Origin: Butyriboletus loyo
Lineage: Eukaryota > Basidiomycota > Agaricomycetes > Boletales > Boletaceae
DNA: 64,000 nt
Direction: 5' to 3'
NCBI GenBank assembly: GCA_038093515.1
Contig: JBBPSI010000128.1
Location: forward strand, 1 to 64,000
A program made the translations under genes and the position numbers. A model generated the notes under the pieces. It had not been told where the DNA came from. It ran no database searches and worked only from the letters and a program-made list of their open reading frames with translations. This document shows, in pieces, positions 47,801-58,474 of this stretch. Position 1 is the stretch's first letter. Every line of letters begins with the position of its first letter.

Positions 47801-48024
47801 CGTCTAAACCGTCCCTCTTCCCATTCATTAATCCTAGAATAAACATCATTGTGTCACGAAGCGCGGAAAAGGGAACACTGCGCCTACTCAAACCATCACC
47901 GAGACGGGACGTGATGTAAAAGAACATGCGGCAGAGATAAAGATACCAACGAACGAACGAGCGCGAAAAGAAATCAAGGAAGAAAACAAAGAAAGCGAAA
48001 CCAACCCGTGGCTAGGTCACATCA
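44880..48024. other. Long intergenic stretch, no supported gene
   Basis: About 3.1 kb without a recognisable coding exon. The region 46300-46900 is strongly pyrimidine-rich on the plus strand (CCCCCCTTCC, CCCCCCCTCCCCTCCCCC), which in fungi is common in promoters and 5' leaders, but no gene follows on the plus strand. Frames up to 213 aa here are low complexity. Confidence 0.45.
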
Positions 48025-50678
48025 TCACGCCGTTCCCTTTCTCTTCGGCATGTCAGCGTACCATTCCGGAATCTCGTTCGCCTTGGGTATCGCTTTCCGA
48101 CGTAACTCCTTGATCGCCCTTTCTTCCTCCTCCGCCTCGCGTCGCCGTCGCTCCTCTTTCAGCCTTTCCATCTCCTCTTGTTTACGTCTCACCGTTTCAT
48201 CGAACTTCTCCCTCTCCTTGGCGCGTTGTTCCGTGCAGAAGAAGAACGGCACAACGGGAACACTCGGAACGTCACCCTCCCTATGAAATGCGAACTCGGC
48301 TTGGTGCGATGCACGGAGTGCTTGACTTGAAGGCACAGGATGAAGCAGATGCGTCTTCCCAGGCTCGCTCACCGCCAGCCTTCCTTCCGCCTTGCGCGCT
48401 TCCACTCTTGCCTCTACTCGGAACGTAAATCCAACCGGCTTCGTCAGCGGTGCCACAGGCAACGTGGCATTCTATCGCATTCATTAGAGAAAAAAAGAGC
48501 ACAGCATGGCGAGAGAAGCCAGGGAGCGTCAATAACACTCAGCGCACTTAGGACGATTATTCCGTTAATGGACCTCGCGTACCTGTTTCTTCTCTATCAA
48601 GGGTAAATCAGCGGTCGAGACCGGGCCAGAACGCTGGCGTCCATGGTGGAACTCTGTCCTCCTAGCTTGTCGCAGGTGGGAGTTTGCCGAAAACCCATTC
48701 AGTGACGACTTGGAATGAACGTTCGCGGCCTTGGATTGCTCTTCATCACGTTTGCCTTTATCCTTCTTAGTCGTCCCATGTACCAGGCGCGAGCTTGACA
48801 AGTATGGAAAGGCATCGAGTGTTGGCCCTTTGCACTGTGTGGAAGAATTGGGTTTGGGCCTGTACTTGGTGCGCGCGCTCGGCAATGTCGGCTTGGAAGA
48901 GTTCGGATGCCGCATACTGCCACAAGTTTCAGAATGCGTGACCGGTTGATCCTCATGGCCCGCCTTCTTAGCTGGGAGGGGTGGGGCTTGGGAAACTACC
49001 TCATCCGAGGATCTGCGCTCGGAATCAGCATTTGCAAATATCGTCTTCCCCTTTTTGCGGCGGTGGTATTCTTGTGGTAGATCTGCATCTGTGCTAACGC
49101 GCTTCCTGGCCGGCCGCATGGGAGTCATGGCGTGCTGCCTGCCTTGCTGTAGGGTTCCAGTGCATGCGGGAGGCCTTGGCTGGGGGGCATTGAGCGACTG
49201 TTTGTGCGGCGAAATTTCAGATAGCCTGAACGGCTCGCTGTGAGCACTGGGAATATCATTACTACATTCGGGTGTGGGCGAGGGTGGTAGAACAACAGCA
49301 GCCGGCAGCCGACATCCGATATCCGCGTTTGCCACTCTATCAGCATCGTTGGAGGCTTCCGTAAAAGAGTTTTCAGGCCAAGACTTGTAAAGTCTAAGTA
49401 GCGACCGATTCGCGTAGGTCAACAAGGTTCGAGCAACAATCACGGCAGCACCAGATTTCGAGCAGGCACCAAATAAACAGCAAACCATCCGCAAAGGCAC
49501 AGCAATCAGTATCAGATGACCATCTTGAAACGCATCAGCAGACGTACCCAATTGAGGATATCAGCTTTTGACTGTACGACACGAGGCGTTCAGCCATTCC
49601 ACCGGTGCTAGGGCGCGTAATTTGGGTATTTTCGGACTTGAAGTTGATATCGCCACTTATGCAAGCAGGCGGAAGCAGTTCCTCTTCGGTATCAATGGCA
49701 ATAGACTGCGGCGGGGTAATTTGGCGAGAAGGAGGTACTTGATGTGCTTCCAGAACGCATGATGGTTTACTCTTCGCCTTCCTCGAGGCATGCATTACCG
49801 GAAATGCAGGACGCTTGGAGATGGCTCCGGCCGCAGGGGTCTTTGAGACACCTCATCAGTACGTAGATAGAGGAAGCTGATTACGAATGCTGACTCACAG
49901 GCTTTGCGCTCGTCCTCGGATTTCGCTTCGAATTTGGATGAGGCATCAGCACAGGAATAATCGTCGCTTCAGCTGGTGCGTCATCATCGGTAGTCATAGC
50001 TACATCCCGGTCAGCTGGTGCTTCGACATCCTGACGGGCATCTTTCTCCTCTGGCGGGTTTAGACGGTACTCGGTTGGAGGCGGGTTGTCGAGTGCTTCA
50101 TTCCTCAGTCTCGATTTGGCGCGCGACGGACTCTTGCATTCGACACAGCTATCCTCTGCAGTTTCCACCACACGTATCTGCACCTGGGACGGTGCTTCTT
50201 CAGCTCGACCAAGCGTCTCTACCTCCGCACGCAACTGATCAAAGCGCTCGTTGGACACCAACGGACTCTCCAACTGCCGGTGTACAGACTTGGCGCGTAA
50301 CGGAGTCTTTCTGCATTTGTCAGGGCTGCGGTGTCCGAGGGTGAGCGGACGCTGGATGGCGCGTGGCTTAGCCGATGAAGATGGCACTTGTGTAGGCGTA
50401 GGTGATCGTGAGCGCGGGGTTAGGCGCGATGTCGCCTCGGCCCTTGGGGTTAGCTCGCCGAGCGTGAGGGGTGGTCCGCGGATATGCCTGAGCACTGCAG
50501 GTGTAAAACTCGCGTCATCGTCGACAGCGGCGTTGCACAGCAAGTCGAATTCATCGGTGTGGTCAGCGAGGAGCAGGTCCGCGGAAGCGTTGTTAGTGGG
50601 GATTTGGAAAGATACGCTCGCCTCGGAGAGATCTGGTAAGTGGTCGAGCGTAATGTCGGTGATCATGTCTTGATCCAT
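48025..50678 (-). CDS. TPX2 C-terminal-domain protein (putative microtubule/spindle-associated)
   Basis: The start MDQDMITDITLDHLPDLSEA opens a long, polar, Ser/Pro-rich and probably disordered part (PPLTLGELTPRAEATSRLTP, RSPTPTQVPSSSAKPR, later AISKRPAFPVMHASRKAKSK and HKQSLNAPQPRPP). The last exon carries the recognisable part: KPVGFTFRVEARVEARKAE, then FFFCTEQRAKEREKFDETVR, a charged helix of Arg/Glu (KQEEMERLKEERRRREAEEE), IKELRRKAIPKANEIPEWY and PKRKGTA, stop at 48025-48027. This matches the TPX2_C domain (FxFxTExRAxxRxxFD plus LRRxxxxKA). TPX2-related proteins bind microtubules and Aurora kinase; whether this fungal one does is inference. About four exons, with the third intron placement less certain. 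Confidence 0.75.
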
Positions 50679-51034
50679 TTCCCTTTGTTTTTTCTGGTTA
50701 TCTCGTTGAACGATACGTGGTGGTATGTATGTAACCTCAGTGGACTCGCGCTTGTTCGACTTGGTGAACCGTGGGAATAAACCCGACGCGTCCCACTCAC
50801 GTGATCATTGCCACTCGTTTTGCAGGCCAACCTGAACGTTGAACGCTGACTTTGCTCTGACCGACGACCGACGACAATGAGTAGGATGAATCATTATCTC
50901 TCCATTTGTTCCAAATACGTTCTTCAAGGCTCGCCTGTTGAGTTCCCCGTCATTTCCGCGTTTCTCACTACGTCACCTGCCGAGATAAAGTATCCTGGTC
51001 ATGACTTGCGGTCGATATATCATATTCAAGTGTC

Positions 51035-51214
51035 ATGCGGGGTTTAGTGCTGCATCGTGAAGTTGCAATCCAACATTTTGTCAAGTACCCTTACGTGATG
51101 AATCTGCTATCTAAACTGCGCCCAACAGCCGTCGTCAGCCGCATCCTCTACCTTACCTTGTCCGGTTGCATTGTGGTAGCCTGCTGGTTCACACACTATC
51201 AGCAACAAAGGTAG
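51035..51214 (+). CDS. Small ORF with one membrane segment, uncertain
   Basis: A 59-residue frame starting MRGLVLHREVAIQHFVKYP and containing a hydrophobic stretch RILYLTLSGCIVVACWF, ending THYQQQR before TAG 51212-51214. A donor-like AG/GTAGGA overlaps the end, so it could instead be the first exon of a longer gene. No family recognised. It is divergent from the TPX2-like gene. Confidence 0.25.
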   Translation: MRGLVLHREVAIQHFVKYPYVMNLLSKLRPTAVVSRILYLTLSGCIVVACWFTHYQQQR

Positions 51215-54200
51215 GACTTCCCATCCAATAATGCACGCCTGTTTTTCAAAAAAGGGAAGGATCTTGTCAGTTAAGCTCAACGTTTAGTTCGAGCTGTCAT
51301 ACCTGCCAAGCAGGCTAATCTACTTTAGACGGCCCCACATCCGCAACTTAATCTAGTCTTCTTACAATGCAATAGCACATGGGATCATGCAGGTAATCCT
51401 GGGAACAAGTTCGTGTTGACACTCGATTTTAACAGTTTTTTCCCGCTTTCAGTTTTAGTCGTGTTCAACCTTCTTTCGTGTCCGGTCCTCTTGAAACCCC
51501 CTCAACGTCGGGGGGTCCCTCCTCGTCGCTGATAGAGTTGCGTGTTTGATTGCGCCTCTGAATAATAGCCATTGATCGCCGTGAACACTGATGCTCAGTG
51601 ACTGTCCACACAATTTTTGTCTGTCACGTGTATATCCACCTACCCTTGACCATCCAGAGATCGTTCCCGGCATCCCATCCCACACGTTCCAATACATCCA
51701 CCTATCGGTCCTTGGCCCCGTCTCATTAGTCCTTTCTCGAGCATCCCATGCATTAGCAACGCCAAATTTACCCCGGCTTCTTTTGATCATCCGGCTTTCC
51801 CCACCTTGCCCCGCTTCCCCGCAGCTCCTGCGTACACGCCTGCGTGTGCACGCTGGCACTTATCGTTGACGTCCTCTCCGCCGACTGGACGATACACGGT
51901 CATATACCGTGGTCTTCTCTCTCCCCCCCTCGATCAACTCGTGCCTTCCTTTCACAATGCTTCTATCAGATGCCATAATCATACGATATCGCCGCTACAC
52001 GTTTCGTGACTCAATTGCATCTCGGCGGGGGCCTTGGCCTTGTGGAAGCGTCGAACCACCCACCGTCCAAAATCAATCGATAAGCACGATACCATGCACG
52101 CACATTCCACCACACATTCACCCATGCAACATGAACCGGTCGCCATTCAAACCTTCACATCCGATCCTTGCGTGACAACATTTGAGCCTATTATATTCAC
52201 AACCTCGTCGGATATGACCCCCCCGGGGGGGGGGGAGGAAAGTGTCGACAGGAGTAATGGTATGATAGGACCGCGATCAAGGACTCATCGCTGGATCTCT
52301 TTCCTTCCTTTCCTCCGCCTTCTTCTTTCCTTCCCCATCCCATCCCGTTTTTCCCGCCTCGAATTGGCCCCATCGTCGGTTCCTTGCGAGAATTGCCTCT
52401 CTTTTCCTAAATTCACTCTTCTCAAATTCCTTCCTAATTTACTCATATTTGTACTATCTAGGCACCGAGAAGAGACCCGAATTTCTGGCCATTTCCCAGG
52501 CGTATACAGCGTGGGTGTGTGGGTACGTGACTAGGGAGGTACACGCAACACGTCCCCAGTTTTGCCATCACTCCCCCATCACTCCCCTCTTTTGCGTCTT
52601 ATCCGCGTTTAGAACCACCCCCAAGGTCGTATCAAACACCGTGTTCCAAACACGACGCATCGAGAGTCCACCCCCACCCTCGTCCGCCTGAGAACGCCCC
52701 GGAGCTACGGCTCAAACGTGATTCGCGTTTTCTCAACTGAGTTCGTGGCGTTTTCGTGTTCGCCTTCCGACACCCGAGATCATGGCGTCGAAGCGACGTG
52801 CGTATGTACAAGTTCTTTTCCATTTCCCACATCGAATCCCACTGGGTGGCGTAGAATTTGTCCGTTTCATTCATGCGTCGACGATACCCTTCCGCCTCGC
52901 CCCGTCCCCCCCGTTTCGTATGCTGGGAAACTGATGACGGTGCCTTGAGAATTCGCTGGCGATTTGTCAATTAGACATGTTAATTTGTGTCCGTTTGAAG
53001 CGGGGAGAATGATTGACCTGACCGCGTACGTGCAACGCTGTCCCCTTTGGGTTGTCGGCGTGCGACGTTCATGGACTTAATCGTTCCACCCCCCACCCCC
53101 CCTCCCGTTATCGGTTCTGAAACATAAGCAAAGCGTAAGAGAACGTCGGTAAGTCATCGCGATTTTGACGGGCAGCTCTAGATAGGAATTAATGTCGGAT
53201 TTTTTTGGAGGGGGAGTTCTTCGAGACGTGGCGATGGTGCGTCGCTACCGTTCTGTGCGTTTCTGCGCCACGCACGCGGTGTGTGTGCATACATACGTGA
53301 GCTATCGTCACCGTACATATCTACACACTGTTTGCGGTGGATTTCGGCGGAATGGTGTTCGGCCGAGGCAAGCAAAACGGTTCGCACTCGATCCTTGTCG
53401 TGCGATCGTGACATCGAGCCAAACCCTTGATCTCGTCCCCTCGATCTCAGCGCGTTCGCGTTCATATATTCGAATTCGTGAGCATCCCTCGTCATCGGCA
53501 TATCAACGTCACCGAAATTGAAAGCGTACGAAACGAGGCCCCCACCCCTCGCAGGGTTACGTAGTACGTGTAACCATCTTCCCAAGGGAACGGTTCAGCA
53601 TACGATAACAACGCTCCCAAACGATGGTTCTCATCTACATCGACGCCAACACGGATGCTATGTGTTACTGAACCTTGTGCTTGAGAAGTGGTATCAGAGT
53701 CGGACGTGGGCTCCGAGGAAGTGGGGGGGGGGTTTCGGTCAAACGTCGAAGCCGAAGCCGAATCCCCCCTTTTCCTCCCTGAGCATCATGATTGAATCGT
53801 ACCCTATTACGACGTCACATTAGCATTCATGTTCGAGAACGTTAGGCCACATTTGATACGACAGGGAGCATGTCGTTAAGTAAGTTGCGCGACGTGTCAC
53901 CGTCTCATACGTACCAGGGCCCTGCAAACCGGTGCGCCTTTTCTAAATCCGAGTCGTGACCTTGATTTCCGTCTGTTATTTTCTTCTTTTGAGGGGTGTG
54001 TGGAAGCTTGTATGCGTGAGAAGATGATGATGATGGCACGGCCGGGCAATTATGCCGACGCAGCCTCGAGGAAGGTCATTTGATCAGTGGCGAGCGGATT
54101 CATGTGTCGCCACATGCGATGGCAATTTTTCTTGCGTTAACCTTGTTGTTTCGAAGCCCATTCAACATACCACTTGGTGCGGGAAAAAAACGAGAGCCCC

Positions 54201-54507
54201 TCCCACTCTCCCACCTGTGCCCCGATGGTCAAATATTCACATACACACGCATCTCCCCTTTAGAAAATCAAATCCCAAAAGCTTCTTGCGACACCAGGGC
54301 CGAGGGAACGTGTGGCGACGGTCAACGCGAACAAGCGTATGTGAAAACAAGGTGGGAAAAGGGGGGGTCGAACAAACTTGGAGAATGAAACAAAAACACA
54401 GTTCCAAACTGTCTTCTCTCCAAATACCCTATTTCCATGTCCTCTCGTCGTTGATCGTGGCGTGTCCCAAGAATAGATGAGAAATGGGGAAAGGGGTCAT
54501 GACCTAA
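51215..54507. other. Long intergenic stretch, no supported gene
   Basis: About 3.3 kb. Open frames are numerous but low complexity. Notable are a C7G11 block at 52218-52235, a G-run at about 53723-53733 and pyrimidine-rich DNA at 52300-52450. No splice-consistent protein was found. Confidence 0.45.
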
Positions 54508-56053
54508 TCACATGCGTTCCAGCGGATGCCTGTCTGCCGCACTGACAATTACTTCAACGTTCCTCAGTGCCTGCTTTTCATGTTCTGTCGGGGTGAGTGA
54601 TGAAGCAGGCCCTAATGTTCCATCTGGTGCCAACGACGTCGCTGGGACCACCTGGGAGGAAGGGATGGTTTCATTTGCAAATTCGGCGAGCGTCGAACTC
54701 AGCTTGGAAGCTAGAATGGGAAGATAACCGCGTTCGGTATTCGTGTGGCCACCTAATGGTCATCGGAAACCGCGCGGGAGCAAAACCATAGCCGGTACCG
54801 CCAGTGCCAGCGTCAGCGGGTCACAGAAGCAAGGGACAAGGGTGAGTGGGGGAAGAAAGGGGGGGACGACATTACTCACAAAGGAGAACGTATCTCCCTG
54901 CTGCGACTGCTGCCAAGACTTCGGCCTACATCAAAGATGGATTAGCAAGATGATAGTATCATCAATGTGACATGGAAGGGGGGTCACAGCGACGAACGCT
55001 CATGCTACATGCATGAAGCATGGGAAGTAGAGGAACCCAAAAGGACGTACATGGCGCATTTCACCAGTAAAATAGACGTCCGCATCGACACCAACAAGCA
55101 CCGAATCGCCACACCCCGCACAGATCGCAACCGTGCGTACCTCACGCGGTACCATTGGCCGTCCGACGTCGACTTTTTGTGCACGAATACGGCAAGAGAG
55201 ATGCAGCCCAGTGATAGCGGGAGGGAACGGAAGCAAAGAACACGCGGGGTAGATCATCATGTGGGACCAGACGGCGGAAGTGACGACACGCACGTCATTG
55301 GAAAACGCTTAAAGGATCGGGTTTGCCTGCTTACCGTACGGGAGACGGAGGTGCTTCTTGATCCTCCCGACAAGCTCTTCGATCGATACTGGATCTTGAA
55401 GCGTGAGCAGCCTGCCAAGTCCGCCTCCGTCGCCCTTGGGTTCGCCGAGAGGCGAAACGTTCACGGAATCCAGGGTGCTGACATGTTCTGGATTACCAGC
55501 GCAACGCGCGAGCCAATCGTTGATACCGCCGTCCACACTATCGAGGGCCGTGTGTGGCGAGTAAACCGATACGCCCGCTGCAGCAAGGTTGAGAAGGGAG
55601 GCTTGAAGGGAGTTCGAGAGCGTGAAAGACCGAATGGGTTTGAAGATCGTGGGGTGGTACGACACGACAAGTGCTACCGAGGGGTCTAACGCTTCTTTCA
55701 GAACAGCGGAGGTCAAGCTGGACAAGAAGAGAATCATGAATACGTTCTCAGACGTGACGAACGTAGATGTGGCCCCACTCGATCGTTAATAGAACCCGGT
55801 TTGCATTTGGGCGCGGAACAGGCGACTCTAGTATACGTGCACATCAGAAAGAATGCTCGGCAAGAAGTCTATAAGGTTTTCTCTGTACCTAGCAAGAGGC
55901 CTACCTGTTGCAGTCACAGCTGCTGTTAGAGCCACGCATGAAAGTGAGGATACCGAAATGACCTACGTTATCCCACTCTCCCGCAAGTCGGAGGGGTGCG
56001 ATCCGCTCCATAGCCTTGAGAGCATACCTGACCACTATCTGCGAATGTGCCAT
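54508..56053 (-). CDS. NIF3 / DUF34 family metal-binding protein
   Basis: This belongs to the widely conserved NIF3 family (Ngg1-interacting factor 3-like), a di-metal-binding fold of unclear reaction. The start MAHSQIVVRYALKAM at 56053 leads into the family N-terminus MERIAPLRLAGEWDNVG and PNANRVLLTID. The core shows ALVVSYHPTIFKPIRS, GVSVYSPHTALDSVDGG and INDWLA, where the His and Asp residues bind metal in homologues. The C-terminal half has TVAICAGCGDSVLVGVDADV, YFTGEMRH, EVLAAVAAGRYVLL and NTERGYLPILASKLSS, the typical second metal-ligand region. It ends ADRHPLERM with TGA at 54508-54510. About six exons. The start lies 174 bases from that of divergent coatomer delta. Confidence 0.9.
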
Positions 56054-56227
56054 GGTGGTTATTTACAGGGCCTTGCTTATCGATGGATCGTGCAATTTCA
56101 GAGGACAGAACCAAATTGAAACCAGCATACGTTCCAAAAAGATGTGGAGTCACGTGATCAGGAGAGACAGACGTTGCGCGCAACTAAAGTCACATCGAGA
56201 ACAAGAACACCCCGAAAGTTGGACAAG

Positions 56228-58187
56228 ATGGTCAGTCCTGAATCTCTTCTTCGTTCCATTTTTCATGGTGATGGTACACAGGTCGTGTTGGCAGCCTCGA
56301 TCTGCACAAAAGGCGGCAAAGGTAAAATCCGAGACTTTTTTTTTGTGTGCGACGACCACTTCATGCTATTCCATACAGCCGTCCTCTCCCGTCAATTCCA
56401 CCCGATGACGCGAACCAGAATCGAATCCCTCCTCGCCTCTTTCCCGAAACTCATCCCTGCCAACAGCCAACATACCTCCGTCGAAACCGCTGAAGTCCGT
56501 TATGTCTACCAACCGCTCGAAGATCTCTACATCCTCCTCATCACCAACAAAGCATCGAATATTCTCTTGGACATCGATACGTTGCATCTTTTTGCTCGCG
56601 TGGTCTCGGATATGTGCAAGAGCGCGGAAGAGCGTGAGATTCAGAAACAGTCGTTCGAGTTGTTGGGTGCTTTTGACGAGATCGTTAGCTTGGGATATCG
56701 GGAACATGTTAATCTAATGCAAGTCCGGAGCGTGCTGGAGATGGAATCGCACGAGGAGAAAATCCAGGAGATCATTGCACGGGTAAGCATCGCCCATGCA
56801 TCCTCCACAAGAAGGGGTGTGGAAGCGCTCAACACACCATGCCTGACTACAGAATAAAGAAGCCGAGGCGAAGGAGGAACTCAAACGCCGTGCTCGTCAA
56901 CTCGAGATGCAACGTCGAGAACAACAGAAACGTGCCGCGGCCCTGGGGGGTGGTGCCGGCGGTAGTTCCTACCTCGGCGGTGGCGTGTCTGGCTATGCAC
57001 CCGTCTCGCGATACGAGGCTCCCGATGCCCCGGCTACACGTACGGCGTCGCCTGCACCCGCTGCAACGTCTCGCCCGCCTCATTTCAAGACGGGCGGAAT
57101 GAAACTCGGGAGCAAGAAAACGAGACAAGCAGAATTGCTAGATGCTCTTGGGGGCGAGGTCCTCACCGTCGAGGACATGTCTGCCCCTCCGACACCTATC
57201 CCCATCGAACCACCGACCCAGACTCAGAAAGATACCCGGGGCAGCCTTCCATCTGTAACTCCGGAAAGGCAAGTACATTGCCACAACCCCAGCCACTCAT
57301 TCCGTCAGACATTGATCTGGTGATGTTCATATATTTCTGCAGCGTACACGTCGTCATCAAGGAAACCATATCGGTCTCGCTCCTGCGCGAAGGCGGCATC
57401 AAATCTATGGAGCTCAAAGGCGACATGAACCTTCAAGTCGTCGACCCTTCCAACGCACACATCAAACTCGCCCTCGCGCCATTTTCGACGGACTTAGGGT
57501 CCGACCTCCAATTCAAACAGCACCCCAACGTCGCCAAGTTCGCTCCGAACCAAGACAGAATCATCGCGCTCAAGGATCCTTCGAGGGCGTTCCAGGTTGG
57601 TCAAGCGCTCGCCGTGCTGAAGTGGCGCTATGCAGGCCACGACGACAGCTACGTCCCTCTATCAAGTAAGCACCCCCCTTTCTCCCTTCCACTTTCGGGG
57701 GAAATGCAAATGGGCGTGGTTGCTGACATGTATTGTTCTCTCTTTTCCTTTTTCCTTTCCTTTCTTTCCCCGCATACAAGTCAACTGCTGGCCGTCCCCC
57801 TCCAACGATGGCACGTGCGACGTCAATATCGAATACGAACTCGACCTCGACCACATCACCCTCCACGATGTCACCATCACCATACCCCTTCCCACAGGGT
57901 CCTACCCGACCGTCTCTGACCCGTCTTCCAACTGGTCGCTCAACCCGGCCACGCACGCCCTCGACTGGTCTATTCCTCGGATCTCCGCCGACGAACGCTC
58001 GGGTACGCTAGAGTTTAGTGTGGGCGGGGACGACGCTGGAGCGTTCTTTCCTGTCAAAGTCACCTTTGTTGCGCAGGGGAGTTTGGCTGGGATCGGGGTG
58101 GCGAAGGTGACGAGGGTGAATGGGGGAGAGGAGGTGGTGTTTTCATCAGATGCGGTAGTGAATGTCGAGGAGTATGTCGTGTTATGA
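56228..58187 (+). CDS. ret2: Coatomer subunit delta (delta-COP, Ret2/archain)
   Basis: This is a COPI coat subunit of the adaptin-mu-like type. The best start is a micro-exon holding only the ATG at 56228-56230, spliced to GTC GTG TTG at 56281, giving the conserved MVVLAASICTKGGK. Then AVLSRQFHPMTRTRIESLLA, VRYVYQPLEDLYILLITNKA, NILLDIDTLHLFARVV, the longin-like domain end VNLMQVRSVLEMESHEEK, a charged linker EELKRRARQLEMQRREQQKR, and the mu-homology domain: SVSLLREGGIKSMELKGDMN, VVDPSNAHIKLAL, QFKQHPNVAKFAPNQ, QALAVLKWRYAG and YPTVSDPSSNWSLN, ending NVEEYVVL with TGA 58185-58187. The gene is complete. Confidence 0.95.
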
Positions 58188-58474
58188 TTAGTGGTCACCG
58201 CGTCATCATCGTCGGTACTGGCGTCGTAATATCTTTGCACGAAACGGCCCAAAGCTTTATCCTTGATGGTGATACGTCTACAAAAACATCCTCTATAAGC
58301 TAGTTGAATTCTGTTCTCTCCTCAAGTCCGGGATAGCGATTGAAAACGCAAAGCAACATATCCTGAACAACTGAGCAAGTGTCCATCAAAATCAGGATGC
58401 AAGGCAAGGAAACCAAGAGAGCAAGAGACAATCGGAATCAGAAACGCAAACGGCATTACTCCCCCACCACCCTC

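Noticed and set aside
56144..56857. Longer delta-COP N-terminus from the ATG at 56144
   Set aside because: It adds non-conserved residues and retains two introns; the spliced MVVLAASICTKGGK start is the conserved one.
15789..58187. Coatomer beta and delta in one window as a COPI gene cluster
   Set aside because: They are 37 kb apart with many unrelated genes between; no sign of functional clustering.
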